From Pseudomonadota bacterium (GTDB lineage: Bacteria; Pseudomonadota; Alphaproteobacteria; Dongiales; Dongiaceae), in assembly GCA_016183985.1 (NCBI GenBank), contig JACPDN010000011.1, positions 303,923-367,922 on the forward strand: a stretch of 64,000 nucleotides of DNA, given 5' to 3'. The notes below the pieces were generated by a model. The model made no database searches. It was given only the letters and a program-made list of their open reading frames with translations, and was not told where the DNA came from. The position numbers and the translations under genes are program-made. Positions 48,711 to 58,225 of the stretch are shown one piece after another (the stretch's first letter is position 1; the number at the start of each line of letters is the position of its first letter).

Positions 48711-48739
48711 GTCATGCCCGGGTCGGGCCCGGGAATGAC
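48711..48739. repeat. Palindromic extragenic repeat (GTCATGCCCGGG type)
   Basis: A 29-bp near-perfect palindrome (arms GTCATGCCCGGG / CCCGGGAATGAC) sits between convergent genes. This sequence type recurs in alphaproteobacterial genomes as a REP-like element and can also act as a terminator hairpin. Confidence 0.65.
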
Positions 48740-48747
48740 GCTTCCCT

Positions 48748-49404
48748 TTAGTCTTCTTCGTCTTCGTCGTCGAAGACCCTCGGGAGATGAGCGCCGAGGC
48801 TGCGGACGGTATCTTCCATAGCCTGGGTATAGCTGGCGCGGTTGCCTGTCCAGATAACGGGCGTGCCCACGACGGCATCGACCACGACGGGAATCAGTAC
48901 GATTTCGCCACGGGGCAGAGCCTTGCCAGCACCTTGCAGGAAGACCGGTACCACGGGTACGTCCGGATAGCGTTCCTTCAATCGCGCAACGCCGCCCTTA
49001 AATTTCCCCATCACCTCGGCGCTCCCGCGGGATCCTTCCGGGAAGACGATGAGGATCTCGCCGCGATCCAATGCGGCCGCTCCTTCCGCCAAAGGATCAA
49101 CGCCGCGCTCGGCATTGCTGCGATCGAGCGGCAGGATGTTGAGCACCTGCAGGCTGAACCAGGCGATGACACGGTTCTTCAGGAAGTAGTCGGCGGCGGC
49201 GACGGGCCGCACCTTGTCGAGCTGGCCAAGCGGCATCAGCGACAACAGGACCAGCGCATCAAGATGGCTGTTATGGTTGGCGACGACGATGGCAGGCCCG
49301 GCCTTGGGCAGGTTCTCGCGCCCCTTCACCGTCAGCCCCAACATCATGAAGGCGATGGGGCGTAGGAAAAGGATAGCGAAGAGCAGCCGCAGCCAGCGCG
49401 ACAT
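48748..49404 (-). CDS. 1-Acyl-glycerol-3-phosphate acyltransferase (PlsC family)
   Basis: A 218-residue membrane-bound acyltransferase with one N-terminal segment. The catalytic HxxxxD box is HNSHLD (in VVANHNSHLDALVLL) and the second box is FPEGSRG. It transfers an acyl chain to lysophosphatidate. It is the last gene of an operon with the CdsA-like and CDP-alcohol transferase genes (2-bp gap). The acidic tail FDDEDEED is unusual but of no known role. Confidence 0.88.
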   Translation of the reverse strand: MSRWLRLLFAILFLRPIAFMMLGLTVKGRENLPKAGPAIVVANHNSHLDALVLLSLMPLGQLDKVRPVAAADYFLKNRVIAWFSLQVLNILPLDRSNAERGVDPLAEGAAALDRGEILIVFPEGSRGSAEVMGKFKGGVARLKERYPDVPVVPVFLQGAGKALPRGEIVLIPVVVDAVVGTPVIWTGNRASYTQAMEDTVRSLGAHLPRVFDDEDEED

Positions 49405-49406
49405 GA

Positions 49407-50330
49407 TCAGTAATGCAGGAAATAGATGGCGTGGAAGAAGAGCGGCGCCGTGAAGGTCAGGCTGTCGACGCGGTCGAGGATGCCCCCATGGCCGGGGAGC
49501 AGTGTGCCACTATCCTTGAGCTTCAGGTCACGCTTCACGGCGGAGATCGTGACGTCACCGGCAAAGCCTGCGAGCGCCAGCACCAGACCGATGCCTGCCG
49601 CCTCATACCAGACGAGCGGCGTTAGGTAAGGTGCTGCGAGGATCGCAACACCCGTCGTGATGACGACACCGCCGATCAGGCCTTCGACTGTCTTGTTGGG
49701 GCTGACCTTCGGAATGACCTTGTGCTTGCCGAGCAGCTTGCCGCTGCAATACTGGCCGACATCGTTGATCTCGGTCAGCAGCAGCAGGTAAAGCAGCAGC
49801 CCATCGCCACCGGCGATCGGGTTGTTGGCGGCCGGCAACGCCAGCAGATAGGCGGCGTGGCTCAGCGAGAAGACCGCGATCATCAGGCCCCAATGCACGG
49901 TGCCCGCCGCTTTGATGAAGCCTTGAGTCTCGCCAGCCAGCACCATGCGCAAAGGGAGTGCCAGGAAGATGTAGACGGGGATGAAGATGATGAACATCCC
50001 GTACCAGCCGATCGACACCCAATAATATTGCAGCGGGATCGAAAGATAGGCCCAGAGCAGAACGCGGTGGTCCGCGCGACGCGTCGGGATCAGCGTCACG
50101 AATTCCTTGAAGGCGAGGAAGGAAATGAGACCGAAGAGCGCGATTGGCACCCAAGACGGCAAGGCGATGGAAAGTCCCAGCAGCGCGATGATCACCCACC
50201 AGGTGCGCGTGCGCAGCCACAACTCGTGCTTCTTCTTGCGCTGGGGCCAGGCAAAGCCGGTCGCCGCAATGAGCAGCACAAAAACCGCCGCCAGTGCATA
50301 GGCGACGTTGGGAGCGATATCGAAGATCAT
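49407..50330 (-). CDS. CdsA-family CDP-diglyceride synthetase (YnbB-like)
   Basis: A 307-residue protein with about eight membrane segments. The family end signature GTLLPGHGGILDRVDSLTFTAPLFFHAIY is present (a form of the S-x(2)-GHGG..DRxD box). The N-terminal segment arrangement and its place between the YnbA-like and PlsC genes fit the E. coli YnbB-type paralogues rather than the essential CdsA. It makes CDP-diacylglycerol from phosphatidate and CTP. Its start overlaps the upstream gene by four bases. Confidence 0.87.
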   Translation of the reverse strand: MIFDIAPNVAYALAAVFVLLIAATGFAWPQRKKKHELWLRTRTWWVIIALLGLSIALPSWVPIALFGLISFLAFKEFVTLIPTRRADHRVLLWAYLSIPLQYYWVSIGWYGMFIIFIPVYIFLALPLRMVLAGETQGFIKAAGTVHWGLMIAVFSLSHAAYLLALPAANNPIAGGDGLLLYLLLLTEINDVGQYCSGKLLGKHKVIPKVSPNKTVEGLIGGVVITTGVAILAAPYLTPLVWYEAAGIGLVLALAGFAGDVTISAVKRDLKLKDSGTLLPGHGGILDRVDSLTFTAPLFFHAIYFLHY

Positions 50331-50935
50331 TTGGGTGTCTCGGCAAGCGCCTTGCGGGCGCGGTTGAAGATCGTGACGAGCCCCAGGGCGGCAACGATGA
50401 TCATTTCCCAGTCGATCCAGGAACCGAGCCCGAAACCGCCGCCCAGCATCAGGCCCAGCAGCCCCAAAGCGAGCGCACGGTCGCTCTTGCCCATCGGCCC
50501 GTCATAGCGGCGCGTTGAGCCGACCACCTGACCGAGCACACCGACCAGCTCCCCGATGATGGCGATAACGATGGCCATGATGACCCAGAAGCCGGTAACG
50601 CCTGGCAGCAGCACGACCGGCAGAGTGAGTGCCGTATCGGAGACAACATCGCCCACTTCGTTGAGGATGGCGCCAAGGCGCGATTTCATCCCATGCTCGC
50701 GGGCGAGAATCCCGTCGATGGCGTTGGCGGCCATGCGCAGGAACAGAAAGACCGGCAGGATGAGCCAGAGCCGCAGGCAGGTCGGCCACCAGGCCAACAA
50801 AACGCCCACGGCCACGGAGCCGATCATGGCGGCCAGCGTCACCGCATTGGCCGTGACCCCGAGGCCGGCGAGCTTCGCGGCGGCGGGTCGGAGGAGCGCC
50901 ACGAAACGCGGCTTCAGATCGTATACGGATGCCAT
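50327..50935 (-). CDS. CDP-alcohol phosphatidyltransferase (YnbA-like)
   Basis: A 202-residue membrane enzyme with six hydrophobic segments. The catalytic motif region is DGILAREHGMKSRLGAILNE followed by GD, so the usual third Asp reads Asn. E. coli YnbA has the same Asn (LGAILNETGD), so it is a family trait. It joins CDP-diacylglycerol to an unknown alcohol. ATG 50935 is chosen; GTG 50944 overlaps the meaB stop (TAGTG) and would allow coupling. Confidence 0.85.
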   Translation of the reverse strand: MASVYDLKPRFVALLRPAAAKLAGLGVTANAVTLAAMIGSVAVGVLLAWWPTCLRLWLILPVFLFLRMAANAIDGILAREHGMKSRLGAILNEVGDVVSDTALTLPVVLLPGVTGFWVIMAIVIAIIGELVGVLGQVVGSTRRYDGPMGKSDRALALGLLGLMLGGGFGLGSWIDWEMIIVAALGLVTIFNRARKALAETPK

Positions 50936-50943
50936 GGGCGCCA

Positions 50944-51867
50944 CTATAGCTGGCGCGCGATCTCCGCCAAGGCCAGAAACGGGGATTCCGCTGTGCGCGC
51001 CGTCACCAGGGCGTGGGATAGGCGCTTCAACCCCTCGCGCCCCCAGCGTTCCTTGACGGCGGCTTCCACCCAGGCCACGCCCTGGGCCTGGCGCTTGGCA
51101 CCCCCGCGTCCATCGGCCGCCAGCCAGGCGGCATGGTCCGCCACGGCGCCGGTGAGGCGCCCGATCCCCTCAGCGGCGTTGGCCGAGACGATGAGGACCG
51201 GAACCGACCAGGCGGCGACATCCCGCCGCCCCTCATTGAGGCCAAGGGCGCCCTTCACATCGGCCCGCGCCCGGGTGGCGGCACGGCCGAGGTCGCCCTT
51301 GGTGACGACGACGATGTCCGGGATCTCGACAATGCCGGCCTTCATGAACTGGAGCGAATCGCCGGAGCCGGGCTGGACGCAGAAAATAACCGTATCGGCC
51401 GCCAGCGCAATATCGGTCTCTGATTGGCCGACGCCAACCGTCTCGATCAGCACCACGTCATAAAGTGCCCGCATCAACACCATGGCGGCGAAGGTGATCT
51501 CCGCCAGACCACCCAATTGATCGCGCGCTGCCATGGAGCGAACGAAGATACCTTGATCGTCCGGATCGGTTCTGAGCCGCGTGCGGTCGCCAAGCAAGGC
51601 CCCGCCGCTGCGTTTCGAGGATGGATCGATGGCGATGACGGCGATGGTCTTATTCGCCTGGCGATAGGCGTTGACGAGTGCACCGGCAAGTGTCGACTTG
51701 CCGACGCCGGGCGGCCCGGTAAGGCCAATGACCAGCGCCATCGGCGCCACATAAGCGGCGTTCAAGAGCGCCACGATCTCAGGATCGTCCGGATCGGATT
51801 CAAGGCGCGCCAGCACACGGGCGATGGCCGGTTTGCCGGCGGTGCGGAGGGTGGAGAGAGTCGTCAC
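50944..51867 (-). CDS. meaB: Methylmalonyl-CoA mutase-associated GTPase MeaB
   Basis: A 307-residue G3E P-loop GTPase. Walker A is GLTGPPGVGKST, G3-type sequence is LIETVGVGQSETDIA, and the base motif is VTKGD. MeaB protects and reloads methylmalonyl-CoA mutase with adenosylcobalamin. The mutase is not in this window. The start is probably GTG 51867, placed at the edge of a palindromic repeat that supplies the purine-rich ribosome site. The frame is open for 43 codons further upstream through the repeat. Confidence 0.9.
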   Translation of the reverse strand: MTTLSTLRTAGKPAIARVLARLESDPDDPEIVALLNAAYVAPMALVIGLTGPPGVGKSTLAGALVNAYRQANKTIAVIAIDPSSKRSGGALLGDRTRLRTDPDDQGIFVRSMAARDQLGGLAEITFAAMVLMRALYDVVLIETVGVGQSETDIALAADTVIFCVQPGSGDSLQFMKAGIVEIPDIVVVTKGDLGRAATRARADVKGALGLNEGRRDVAAWSVPVLIVSANAAEGIGRLTGAVADHAAWLAADGRGGAKRQAQGVAWVEAAVKERWGREGLKRLSHALVTARTAESPFLALAEIARQL

Positions 51868-52030
51868 TGGCCCCCTCTCCTCCACCCTCCCCCACTGCCG
51901 ACGAATGTCGGCATTCGCCGACTGCGGGGGGAGGGGGTTCGAGCCGGACTGCGATCGACAATCGAAATCAAACTGGGTCGATTGCCCTCCCCCCAACGTG
52001 GGGGAGGGTTAGGTAGAGGGGGCGTTTCAG
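51868..52030. repeat. Palindromic extragenic element between meaB and ppdK
   Basis: The stretch has matching ends: CCCCCTCTCCTCCACCCTCC at 51871 and the complementary GGAGGGTTAGGTAGAGGGGGC near 52003-52023. An inner GC-rich inverted segment lies between them (CCCCCACTGC / GCGGGGGGAG). This gives a 150-bp imperfect palindrome with no coding content, like the MITE-type elements of this bacterial group. It may have inserted upstream of meaB. Confidence 0.6.
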
Positions 52031-52039
52031 CCCAGCCTC

Positions 52040-54727
52040 TCACCCCTCGCCCTTGCGGCCGGACTGATCGCCAGTCAACGCCGCCTGCGCAGCGGCCAAT
52101 TTGGCGATCGGCACGCGATACGGCGAACAGGAAACATAGTTAAGGCCGACCTTGGCGCAGAAATGGATCGAGGCCGGATCGCCGCCATGTTCACCGCAGA
52201 TGCCGAGCTTGATGTCGGGGCGGGTCTTGCGGCCGCGCTCGGCGGCAATCTTCACCAACTCGCCGACGCCATCAGTATCGAGTGTCACGAAGGGATCGCG
52301 CTCGATGATGCCCTGGCGTTCATAGGATTGGATGAAGCGCGCGGCGTCGTCGCGGCTGAGACCATAGGTGGTCTGCGTCAGATCATTGGTGCCGAAGCTG
52401 AAGAACGCGGCATCCTTGGCGATCTCGCCCGCGAGCAGGGCTGCGCGCGGCAGCTCGATCATAGTACCGACGGAATAGGGAATGGCGCTGCCGCTCTTTT
52501 CCGCCACTTCCTTCGCGACCCGGTCGATGATCTCGCGCATCAAGGTCAGTTCCTTGGGGATACCGACCAGCGGAATCATGACTTCCGGTTCAGCCGTCTC
52601 ACCCAGCTTCGCCTTCACCTCGGCCGCAGCTTCGAAAATGGCGCGGGCCTGCATCTCATAGATTTCAGGATAGGTGATGCCGAGACGGCAACCGCGATGG
52701 CCGAGCATCGGATTCGATTCATGGAGCTGCGTCGCGCGATGCGCCACCGCTTCGACTGAGATCCCGGCGGCAGCGGCCACTTCGGCCATTTCGGCCCGGC
52801 TGTTGGGCAGGAATTCATGGAGCGGCGGGTCGAGCAGGCGGATGGTGACCGGCAGGCCCTTCATGATGTGGAACAGCTCGACGAAATCCTGGCGCTGCAT
52901 TGGGAGGATCTTGGCCAGCGCCTTCTTACGCCCGGCCACATCCTCGGCCATGATCATTTCACGCATGGCGATGATGCGCTCGCCGTCGAAGAACATATGC
53001 TCTGTCCGACAGAGGCCGATGCCCTCGGCACCGAACTGGCGCGCGGTGCGGGCATCCAGTGGCGTTTCCGCATTGGTGCGGATCTTCAGCTTGCGGAATT
53101 CGTCGGCCCAGCCCATGAGTTTGGCGAAATCACCGGACAAAACAGGTTCAATCGTCGCGACGGCACCCAGCATCACCTCACCGGTGCCGCCATCGACGGT
53201 GATGAGATCGCCCTCGGCAATCCGCTGGCCCTTCACCACCATGGTCTTCGCCGCAGCATCAACGCGGAGATCGCCGGCACCCGAGACGCAGGGGCGACCC
53301 ATGCCGCGCGCCACGACCGCCGCATGGCTGGTCATGCCGCCGCGCGTGGTCAAGATGCCGACGGCGGCATGCATGCCATGGATATCTTCAGGCGAGGTTT
53401 CGACGCGTACCAGAATGACCTTGTCGCCCTTAGCGGCGCGATCCTCGGCCTCGTCGGCGGTGAAGACCACTTTGCCGCAGGCAGCACCGGGACTTGCCGG
53501 CAGGCCACGGGCGATGACGTCCTTCTTCGCCTTGGGGTCCAAGGTCGGGTGCAGCAGCTGGTCGAGCGAGGCAGGCTCGATGCGCGCCACAGCCGTCCGC
53601 TTGTCGATGAGACCTTCGTTGCAGAGATCGACGGCAATCTTCAGCGCCGCCTGGGCGGTGCGCTTGCCGTTGCGGGTTTGCAGCATGTAGAGCTTGCCCT
53701 GCTGCACCGTGAACTCGATGTCCTGCATATCGGTGTAGTGCTTCTCGAGCTGGTCGCGCACCTCAAGGAGCTGGCCGAACACCTCCGGCATGGTTTCTTC
53801 CATGGCGGGCAGGGTCGAATTATTGGCCTTCTTCCCGACCACGGTGAGATGCTGTGGCGTACGGATACCCGCCACCACATCTTCGCCCTGGGCGTTGATC
53901 AGATATTCGCCGTAGAACTCTTTCGCCCCCGTCGACGGATTGCGGGTGAAGGCGACACCGGTCGCGCAATCTTCGCCCATATTGCCGAAGACCATGGCCT
54001 GAACGTTGACGGCGGTGCCCCAATCTTCCGGGATGCTGTTGATCTTGCGATAGGTGACGGCGCGCGGGATGTTCCAGCTGCCGAACACGGCGCCGATCGC
54101 TCCCCAGAGCTGTTCCTTGGGATCCTGCGGGAAGGGCTTGCCCAGCTCCTCTTCAACCTTCGCCTTATAGTCGGCGATGATCTTCTGCCAATCCTCGGCC
54201 GTGAGCGCGGTGTCGAGATCGACGCCCTTCTCCTGCTTGTGGAAATCGAGGATGTCTTCGAAATTGTGATGCTCGACGCCCAGCACGACATTGCCGAACA
54301 TCTGGATGAAACGGCGATAGGAATCATAGGCAAAGCGCGCATCGCCGGATTTGGCGGCAAGGCCCTTCACCGTCTCGTCATTGAGACCCAGATTGAGCAC
54401 CGTATCCATCATGCCCGGCATGGAGACGCGCGCACCCGAGCGCACGGACACCAGTAGCGGCGCCTTGGCGTCGCCGAATTTCAGGCCGACGATCTTTTCG
54501 ATATGGGCGACGCCGTCTTCGACCTGAGCCGTCAGCTCAGCCGGATATTTGCGGCCATTGGCATAAAAATGGGTGCAGACTTCGGTGGTCGCGGTAAAGC
54601 CCGGCGGAACCGGCAGGCCCAGCGCCGACATTTCGGCGAGATTTGCACCCTTGCCGCCCAGCAGGTTGCGCATATCGGCACGGCCTTCGGCCGAACCGCC
54701 ACCGAAATGATAGACCCATTTCGCCAT
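52040..54727 (-). CDS. ppdK: Pyruvate, phosphate dikinase
   Basis: An ~895-residue enzyme that interconverts pyruvate + ATP + Pi and PEP + AMP + PPi. The nucleotide domain (1-340) starts with LLGGKGANLAEMSALGLPVPP. The swivelling phosphohistidine domain carries GGMTSHAAVVARGMGRPCV, and the PEP/pyruvate barrel has GTNDLTQTTYGLSRDD and the C-terminal GICGEHGGDPAS. The start is ATG 54727 (family-like MAKWVYHFG); ATG 54739 also exists and overlaps the glyS stop. Confidence 0.95.
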   Translation of the reverse strand: MAKWVYHFGGGSAEGRADMRNLLGGKGANLAEMSALGLPVPPGFTATTEVCTHFYANGRKYPAELTAQVEDGVAHIEKIVGLKFGDAKAPLLVSVRSGARVSMPGMMDTVLNLGLNDETVKGLAAKSGDARFAYDSYRRFIQMFGNVVLGVEHHNFEDILDFHKQEKGVDLDTALTAEDWQKIIADYKAKVEEELGKPFPQDPKEQLWGAIGAVFGSWNIPRAVTYRKINSIPEDWGTAVNVQAMVFGNMGEDCATGVAFTRNPSTGAKEFYGEYLINAQGEDVVAGIRTPQHLTVVGKKANNSTLPAMEETMPEVFGQLLEVRDQLEKHYTDMQDIEFTVQQGKLYMLQTRNGKRTAQAALKIAVDLCNEGLIDKRTAVARIEPASLDQLLHPTLDPKAKKDVIARGLPASPGAACGKVVFTADEAEDRAAKGDKVILVRVETSPEDIHGMHAAVGILTTRGGMTSHAAVVARGMGRPCVSGAGDLRVDAAAKTMVVKGQRIAEGDLITVDGGTGEVMLGAVATIEPVLSGDFAKLMGWADEFRKLKIRTNAETPLDARTARQFGAEGIGLCRTEHMFFDGERIIAMREMIMAEDVAGRKKALAKILPMQRQDFVELFHIMKGLPVTIRLLDPPLHEFLPNSRAEMAEVAAAAGISVEAVAHRATQLHESNPMLGHRGCRLGITYPEIYEMQARAIFEAAAEVKAKLGETAEPEVMIPLVGIPKELTLMREIIDRVAKEVAEKSGSAIPYSVGTMIELPRAALLAGEIAKDAAFFSFGTNDLTQTTYGLSRDDAARFIQSYERQGIIERDPFVTLDTDGVGELVKIAAERGRKTRPDIKLGICGEHGGDPASIHFCAKVGLNYVSCSPYRVPIAKLAAAQAALTGDQSGRKGEG

Positions 54728-54735
54728 GGTAGTGA

Positions 54736-56850
54736 TCATCCTTCGATTTTGGAGAAATCCGCGACTGCGGACAGCGTCGAGGTGAACTTATTCAGCAGCC
54801 GCAGACGATTGAGGCGGCGAGCTGGATCTGGATCGTTGACGATAACTTTCTCAAAAAATGCATCGATCTTCTCACGCAGCCGAGCAAGGTATCCCATTGC
54901 TAAGCCAAACTCTTCCAGTTCAATCCTCTCCGTCGCACCTCGAACAGCGAATTCAAGCTCGATATTGAGAGCACTTTCCGCGGGTTCAGTCTCTGAAAAG
55001 AGACGCGGATCTACGTTGCCATCGAAGCGACTTCCACTTTTCTTTTCTTCGATACGCAAGATGTTATTTGCTCGCTTGTATGCCGCAAGCAAGTCCCTGC
55101 CATCTGCGTGGTCAAGGAGATTCTCGAGGCTATGTACGCGCGCCAGAAGGCGCGTGAGGTCGTCTTCATCCCCCAGTGCGAAGACGGCGCTGATGAGATC
55201 GTGGCGCGCGCCCTGCTCCTTCAGCGCCCCCTTGAGGCGGTCGCCGAAGAAGTCCATCAAATCGTTGACGACAACCTTGGGAGCGTTCTTCTCAAAACCA
55301 CCGACGCTGTCGTAATAGCCGCTATAGGCAAGACCCAGAACATCACGCAGCTTCAAGCGCAGCTTGTTCTCGAGGATCAGACGGATAATGCCGAGCGCTG
55401 CGCGACGGAGCGCAAATGGATCCTTGGACCCCGTCGGCTTCTCATCCACCGCGAAGAAACCGGTCAACGTGTCGATCTTGTCGGCAAGAGCAACCGCGAC
55501 GCTCACGGGCGCACTCGGACAGGTATCGTTGGGCCCCAGCGGCTTGTAATGATCGGCAATGGCATCGGCGACGGCCTCGGGGAGTTTCTCATGGCGCGCG
55601 TAGTAACGCCCCATGATGCCCTGAAGTTCCGGGAACTCGCCGACCATGCCGGAAACGAGGTCGGCTTTCGCCAAACCAGCGGCCTGATTGGCGAGACCCG
55701 CATCGCAGCCGGGGATGAACTTAGCTAGATCCCGCGCCAAGGCCTTCACACGACTGACCTTTTGCCCAACCGAGCCGAGCTTGGCGTGATAGGTGATGGC
55801 GTCGAGCAACGGCGTGCGCTCACTCAGGCTCACCTTCAAATCCTGATCCCAGAAGAATTTGGCGTCCGACAGGCGCGCGCGCAGCACGCGCTCATTGCCG
55901 TGGACAATCGCGGCACCGCCATCCGTCGCCTCGATATTGGCGGTGACCAGGAAGCGCGGCGCCAATTTCCCCGACTTGTCGAGAAGCGCAAAATACTTCT
56001 GATTGACGCGCATCGAGGTGGTGAGCACTTCGTGCGGCACCGACATGAATTCGTCATCGATCTTGCCGATGAGCACCGTCGGCCATTCGACGAGACCGGT
56101 CACCTCATCGAGCAGGCCATCATCCTGCTTGACGGCGAGGCCCTCCTTCGCGGCGATGGCGTCAGCCTGCGCCTTGATCGAGGCGCGACGTTCGGCCTGG
56201 TCGAGGATGACCTTGGCAGCTTTCAGCTTCGCCTGATAATCGGCAAAGTTCGCAACCGTGATCTCCCCCGAGGCAAGGAAACGGTGCCCCTTGGTCTTGT
56301 TGCCGAGCATCAAGAACTCAGGGTTCGGCACAGAAGATATCGGGATCATCAGATGGCGCACCTTGCCATCAAATAGAAGTATGGCGCTCTGGAGTGGGCG
56401 AACCCACCTAAGTTCACTGTGGCCCCAACGCATCGACTTAGGCCAAGGGAAGCGTTGAACAAAGCCACCCAGCGCTTCGCTGACCACAGCGGCAGTTTCA
56501 CGCCCTACCTTCTCAACGACGGCAAAATAAAAGATTCCTTTGCCGGTGTCTCTTTGCTCACACTGATCAATCGAAGCCAATCCAGCGGACTTCAAGAACC
56601 CCTCAAGAGCTTGAGGAGGCGAACCTACTCGCGGCCCTTTCTTCTCTTCTTTGACGTCCGGCTGCGTGGCTGGCAGGCCATCTACAACAACGGCCAGCCG
56701 TCTCGGCGTTACAAACGAACGTGCATTCGAGTAAGTCAAACCAGCACTATCTAGGCTTGCGGTAATGAAGCTCTGCAGATCTTCCGCCGCACGTGCCTGC
56801 ATGCGCGCGGGGATTTCTTCCGAGAAGAGTTCGAGGAGGAGTTCGGCCAT
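54736..56850 (-). CDS. glyS: Glycyl-tRNA synthetase beta subunit
   Basis: The 704-residue beta chain of the tetrameric bacterial GlyRS. Evidence: the N-terminal LLLELFSEEIPARMQARAAEDL, ARSFVTPRRLAVVVDGLP, and the HD-like central part HEKLPEAVADAIADHYKPLG, with an anticodon-binding C-terminal helical domain. It binds tRNA-Gly. It is separated from glyQ by three bases, and it touches the ppdK start. Confidence 0.95.
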   Translation of the reverse strand: MAELLLELFSEEIPARMQARAAEDLQSFITASLDSAGLTYSNARSFVTPRRLAVVVDGLPATQPDVKEEKKGPRVGSPPQALEGFLKSAGLASIDQCEQRDTGKGIFYFAVVEKVGRETAAVVSEALGGFVQRFPWPKSMRWGHSELRWVRPLQSAILLFDGKVRHLMIPISSVPNPEFLMLGNKTKGHRFLASGEITVANFADYQAKLKAAKVILDQAERRASIKAQADAIAAKEGLAVKQDDGLLDEVTGLVEWPTVLIGKIDDEFMSVPHEVLTTSMRVNQKYFALLDKSGKLAPRFLVTANIEATDGGAAIVHGNERVLRARLSDAKFFWDQDLKVSLSERTPLLDAITYHAKLGSVGQKVSRVKALARDLAKFIPGCDAGLANQAAGLAKADLVSGMVGEFPELQGIMGRYYARHEKLPEAVADAIADHYKPLGPNDTCPSAPVSVAVALADKIDTLTGFFAVDEKPTGSKDPFALRRAALGIIRLILENKLRLKLRDVLGLAYSGYYDSVGGFEKNAPKVVVNDLMDFFGDRLKGALKEQGARHDLISAVFALGDEDDLTRLLARVHSLENLLDHADGRDLLAAYKRANNILRIEEKKSGSRFDGNVDPRLFSETEPAESALNIELEFAVRGATERIELEEFGLAMGYLARLREKIDAFFEKVIVNDPDPARRLNRLRLLNKFTSTLSAVADFSKIEG

Positions 56851-56853
56851 GAC

Positions 56854-57759
56854 TTATGCCTCCCCTCTTTGCGTGGCTTCCCAGGCCTCGCAGCACGCCT
56901 TGGCGAGCGTGCGCACGCGGCCGATATAGGCCTGGCGCTCGGTCACCGAGATGACACCGCGCGCGTCGAGCAGGTTGAAGAGATGGCTGGCTTTCAGCGC
57001 CTGGTCATAGGCCGGCAGAGGCAAGGCTTTGTTACCACCCAACAGCGCGGCACATTCCTTCTCGGCATCAGCGAAATGCTGGAACAGCAGTTCCGTATTG
57101 GCGCGTTCGAAATTGAAGGTCGAATATTCCTGCTCCGACTGCAGGAACACGTCGCCATAGGTCATGCCGTGGCCGTTGTAATCCAGATCGTAAATGCTCT
57201 CGACGCCCTGCACATACATGGCGAGGCGTTCGAGGCCGTAGGTGAGTTCGGTGGAAACCGGATTGCACTCAAGCCCGCCAACCTGCTGGAAATAGGTGAA
57301 CTGCGAGACTTCCATGCCGTCGCACCACACTTCCCAGCCCAGACCCCATGCGCCAAGCGTCGGGCTTTCCCAATCGTCTTCGACGAAGCGGATATCGTGC
57401 TGCAACGGATCGATGCCGATGGCCTTCAGCGATCCCAGATAGAGGTCCTGGCTGTCGGCGGGCGAGGGCTTCAGGATCACCTGGAACTGATAGTAATGCT
57501 GCAGGCGGTTGGGATTCTCGCCATAGCGCCCGTCCTTTGGCCGGCGCGAGGCCTGCACATAGGCAGCACGCCAGGATTTGGGGCCAAGGGCCCGCAAGGT
57601 CGTCGCCCAGTGGAACGTGCCGGCGCCGACTTCCATGTCGTAGGGCTGCAGCACGACGCAGCCTTGGCGCGCCCAATAGGCTTGCAGCTTCAGGATGAGC
57701 GCCTGGAAACAGGTCTCAGGGTTGGGTTTCCGGCGCGCAGGCTTCGCCTCGGCGGGCAT
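56854..57759 (-). CDS. glyQ: Glycyl-tRNA synthetase alpha subunit
   Basis: The 301-residue catalytic alpha chain: [26 protein letters not shown], the class II motif blocks [25 protein letters not shown], and the [29 protein letters not shown] segment. It activates glycine with ATP. A consensus promoter lies about 75 bp upstream of the predicted transcript start. I saw no T-box leader. Confidence 0.96.
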   Translation of the reverse strand: MPAEAKPARRKPNPETCFQALILKLQAYWARQGCVVLQPYDMEVGAGTFHWATTLRALGPKSWRAAYVQASRRPKDGRYGENPNRLQHYYQFQVILKPSPADSQDLYLGSLKAIGIDPLQHDIRFVEDDWESPTLGAWGLGWEVWCDGMEVSQFTYFQQVGGLECNPVSTELTYGLERLAMYVQGVESIYDLDYNGHGMTYGDVFLQSEQEYSTFNFERANTELLFQHFADAEKECAALLGGNKALPLPAYDQALKASHLFNLLDARGVISVTERQAYIGRVRTLAKACCEAWEATQRGEA

Positions 57760-57840
57760 AATCTTGCAGTCCCCCTACGAACATCTTTTGAAACGTGGCC
57801 CTACTCCGCTTCTTTGGCGAGCGGCTTCTTGGTGCGCCGC

Positions 57841-57869
57841 AACATACAAAGCCCCCGGGGGTTAATCAA
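57841..57869 (-). promoter_or_regulatory. Promoter of glyQ-glyS
   Basis: On the minus strand TTGATT (57869-57864) and TATGTT (57846-57841) are 17 bases apart, with a CCCCCGGGGG palindrome in the spacer. It would start transcription ~75 bases before glyQ. Confidence 0.55.
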
Positions 57870-57955
57870 GCGAGCGCTGGGTGACGAGACGCCAAAACCC
57901 GCACAGTTCCGCCAAATTCGTGTGACTTAACGGGAGAATGCCGAAGAGCAGCCGG

Positions 57956-58201
57956 TCAATTGCCGGAATGGCCGCAGGAACAGCTGGATTTCGCCGGAAA
58001 ATAGGCGCCGCAGGACTTGCACTGGACCATGTCCTCGATCGGCTTCTGCGGTCGAGCGCCGGGCTTGGCAGCGCTGCCACTCTGCTCGCGGCCACTCTCT
58101 TGCTCACGCCGAGCCACTTGTCCACGGCGCATGAAATACCAGACCGCCGCAATGATGGCGGCGATGATCAGCAGTTTGGGAAAGGTGGGAAGACCGAACA
58201 T
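57956..58201 (-). CDS. PP0621-family small zinc-finger membrane protein
   Basis: An 81-residue protein: one membrane segment near the N-terminus (LLIIAAIIAAVWYFM), a Lys/Glu/Gln/Pro linker, and a C-terminal metal-binding knuckle (VQCKSCGAYFPAKSSCSCGHS, CxxC..CxCxH). This is the PP0621 pattern, of unknown function. It is followed by the glyQ promoter region on the same strand. Confidence 0.85.
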   Translation of the reverse strand: MFGLPTFPKLLIIAAIIAAVWYFMRRGQVARREQESGREQSGSAAKPGARPQKPIEDMVQCKSCGAYFPAKSSCSCGHSGN

Positions 58202-58225
58202 GGCCCGAGATTTAGGGCGTTGCCG

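Noticed and set aside
50935..50944. Loss of catalytic Asp in the CDP-alcohol transferase as inactivation
   Set aside because: The same Asn is present in E. coli YnbA, so it is a family trait and not a defect.
52817..54457. A 546-codon plus-strand open frame opposite ppdK
   Set aside because: Antisense shadow; no recognisable protein.
57760..57955. T-box leader of glyQ-glyS
   Set aside because: No T-box sequence or terminator/antiterminator pair; only a sigma-70-like promoter.
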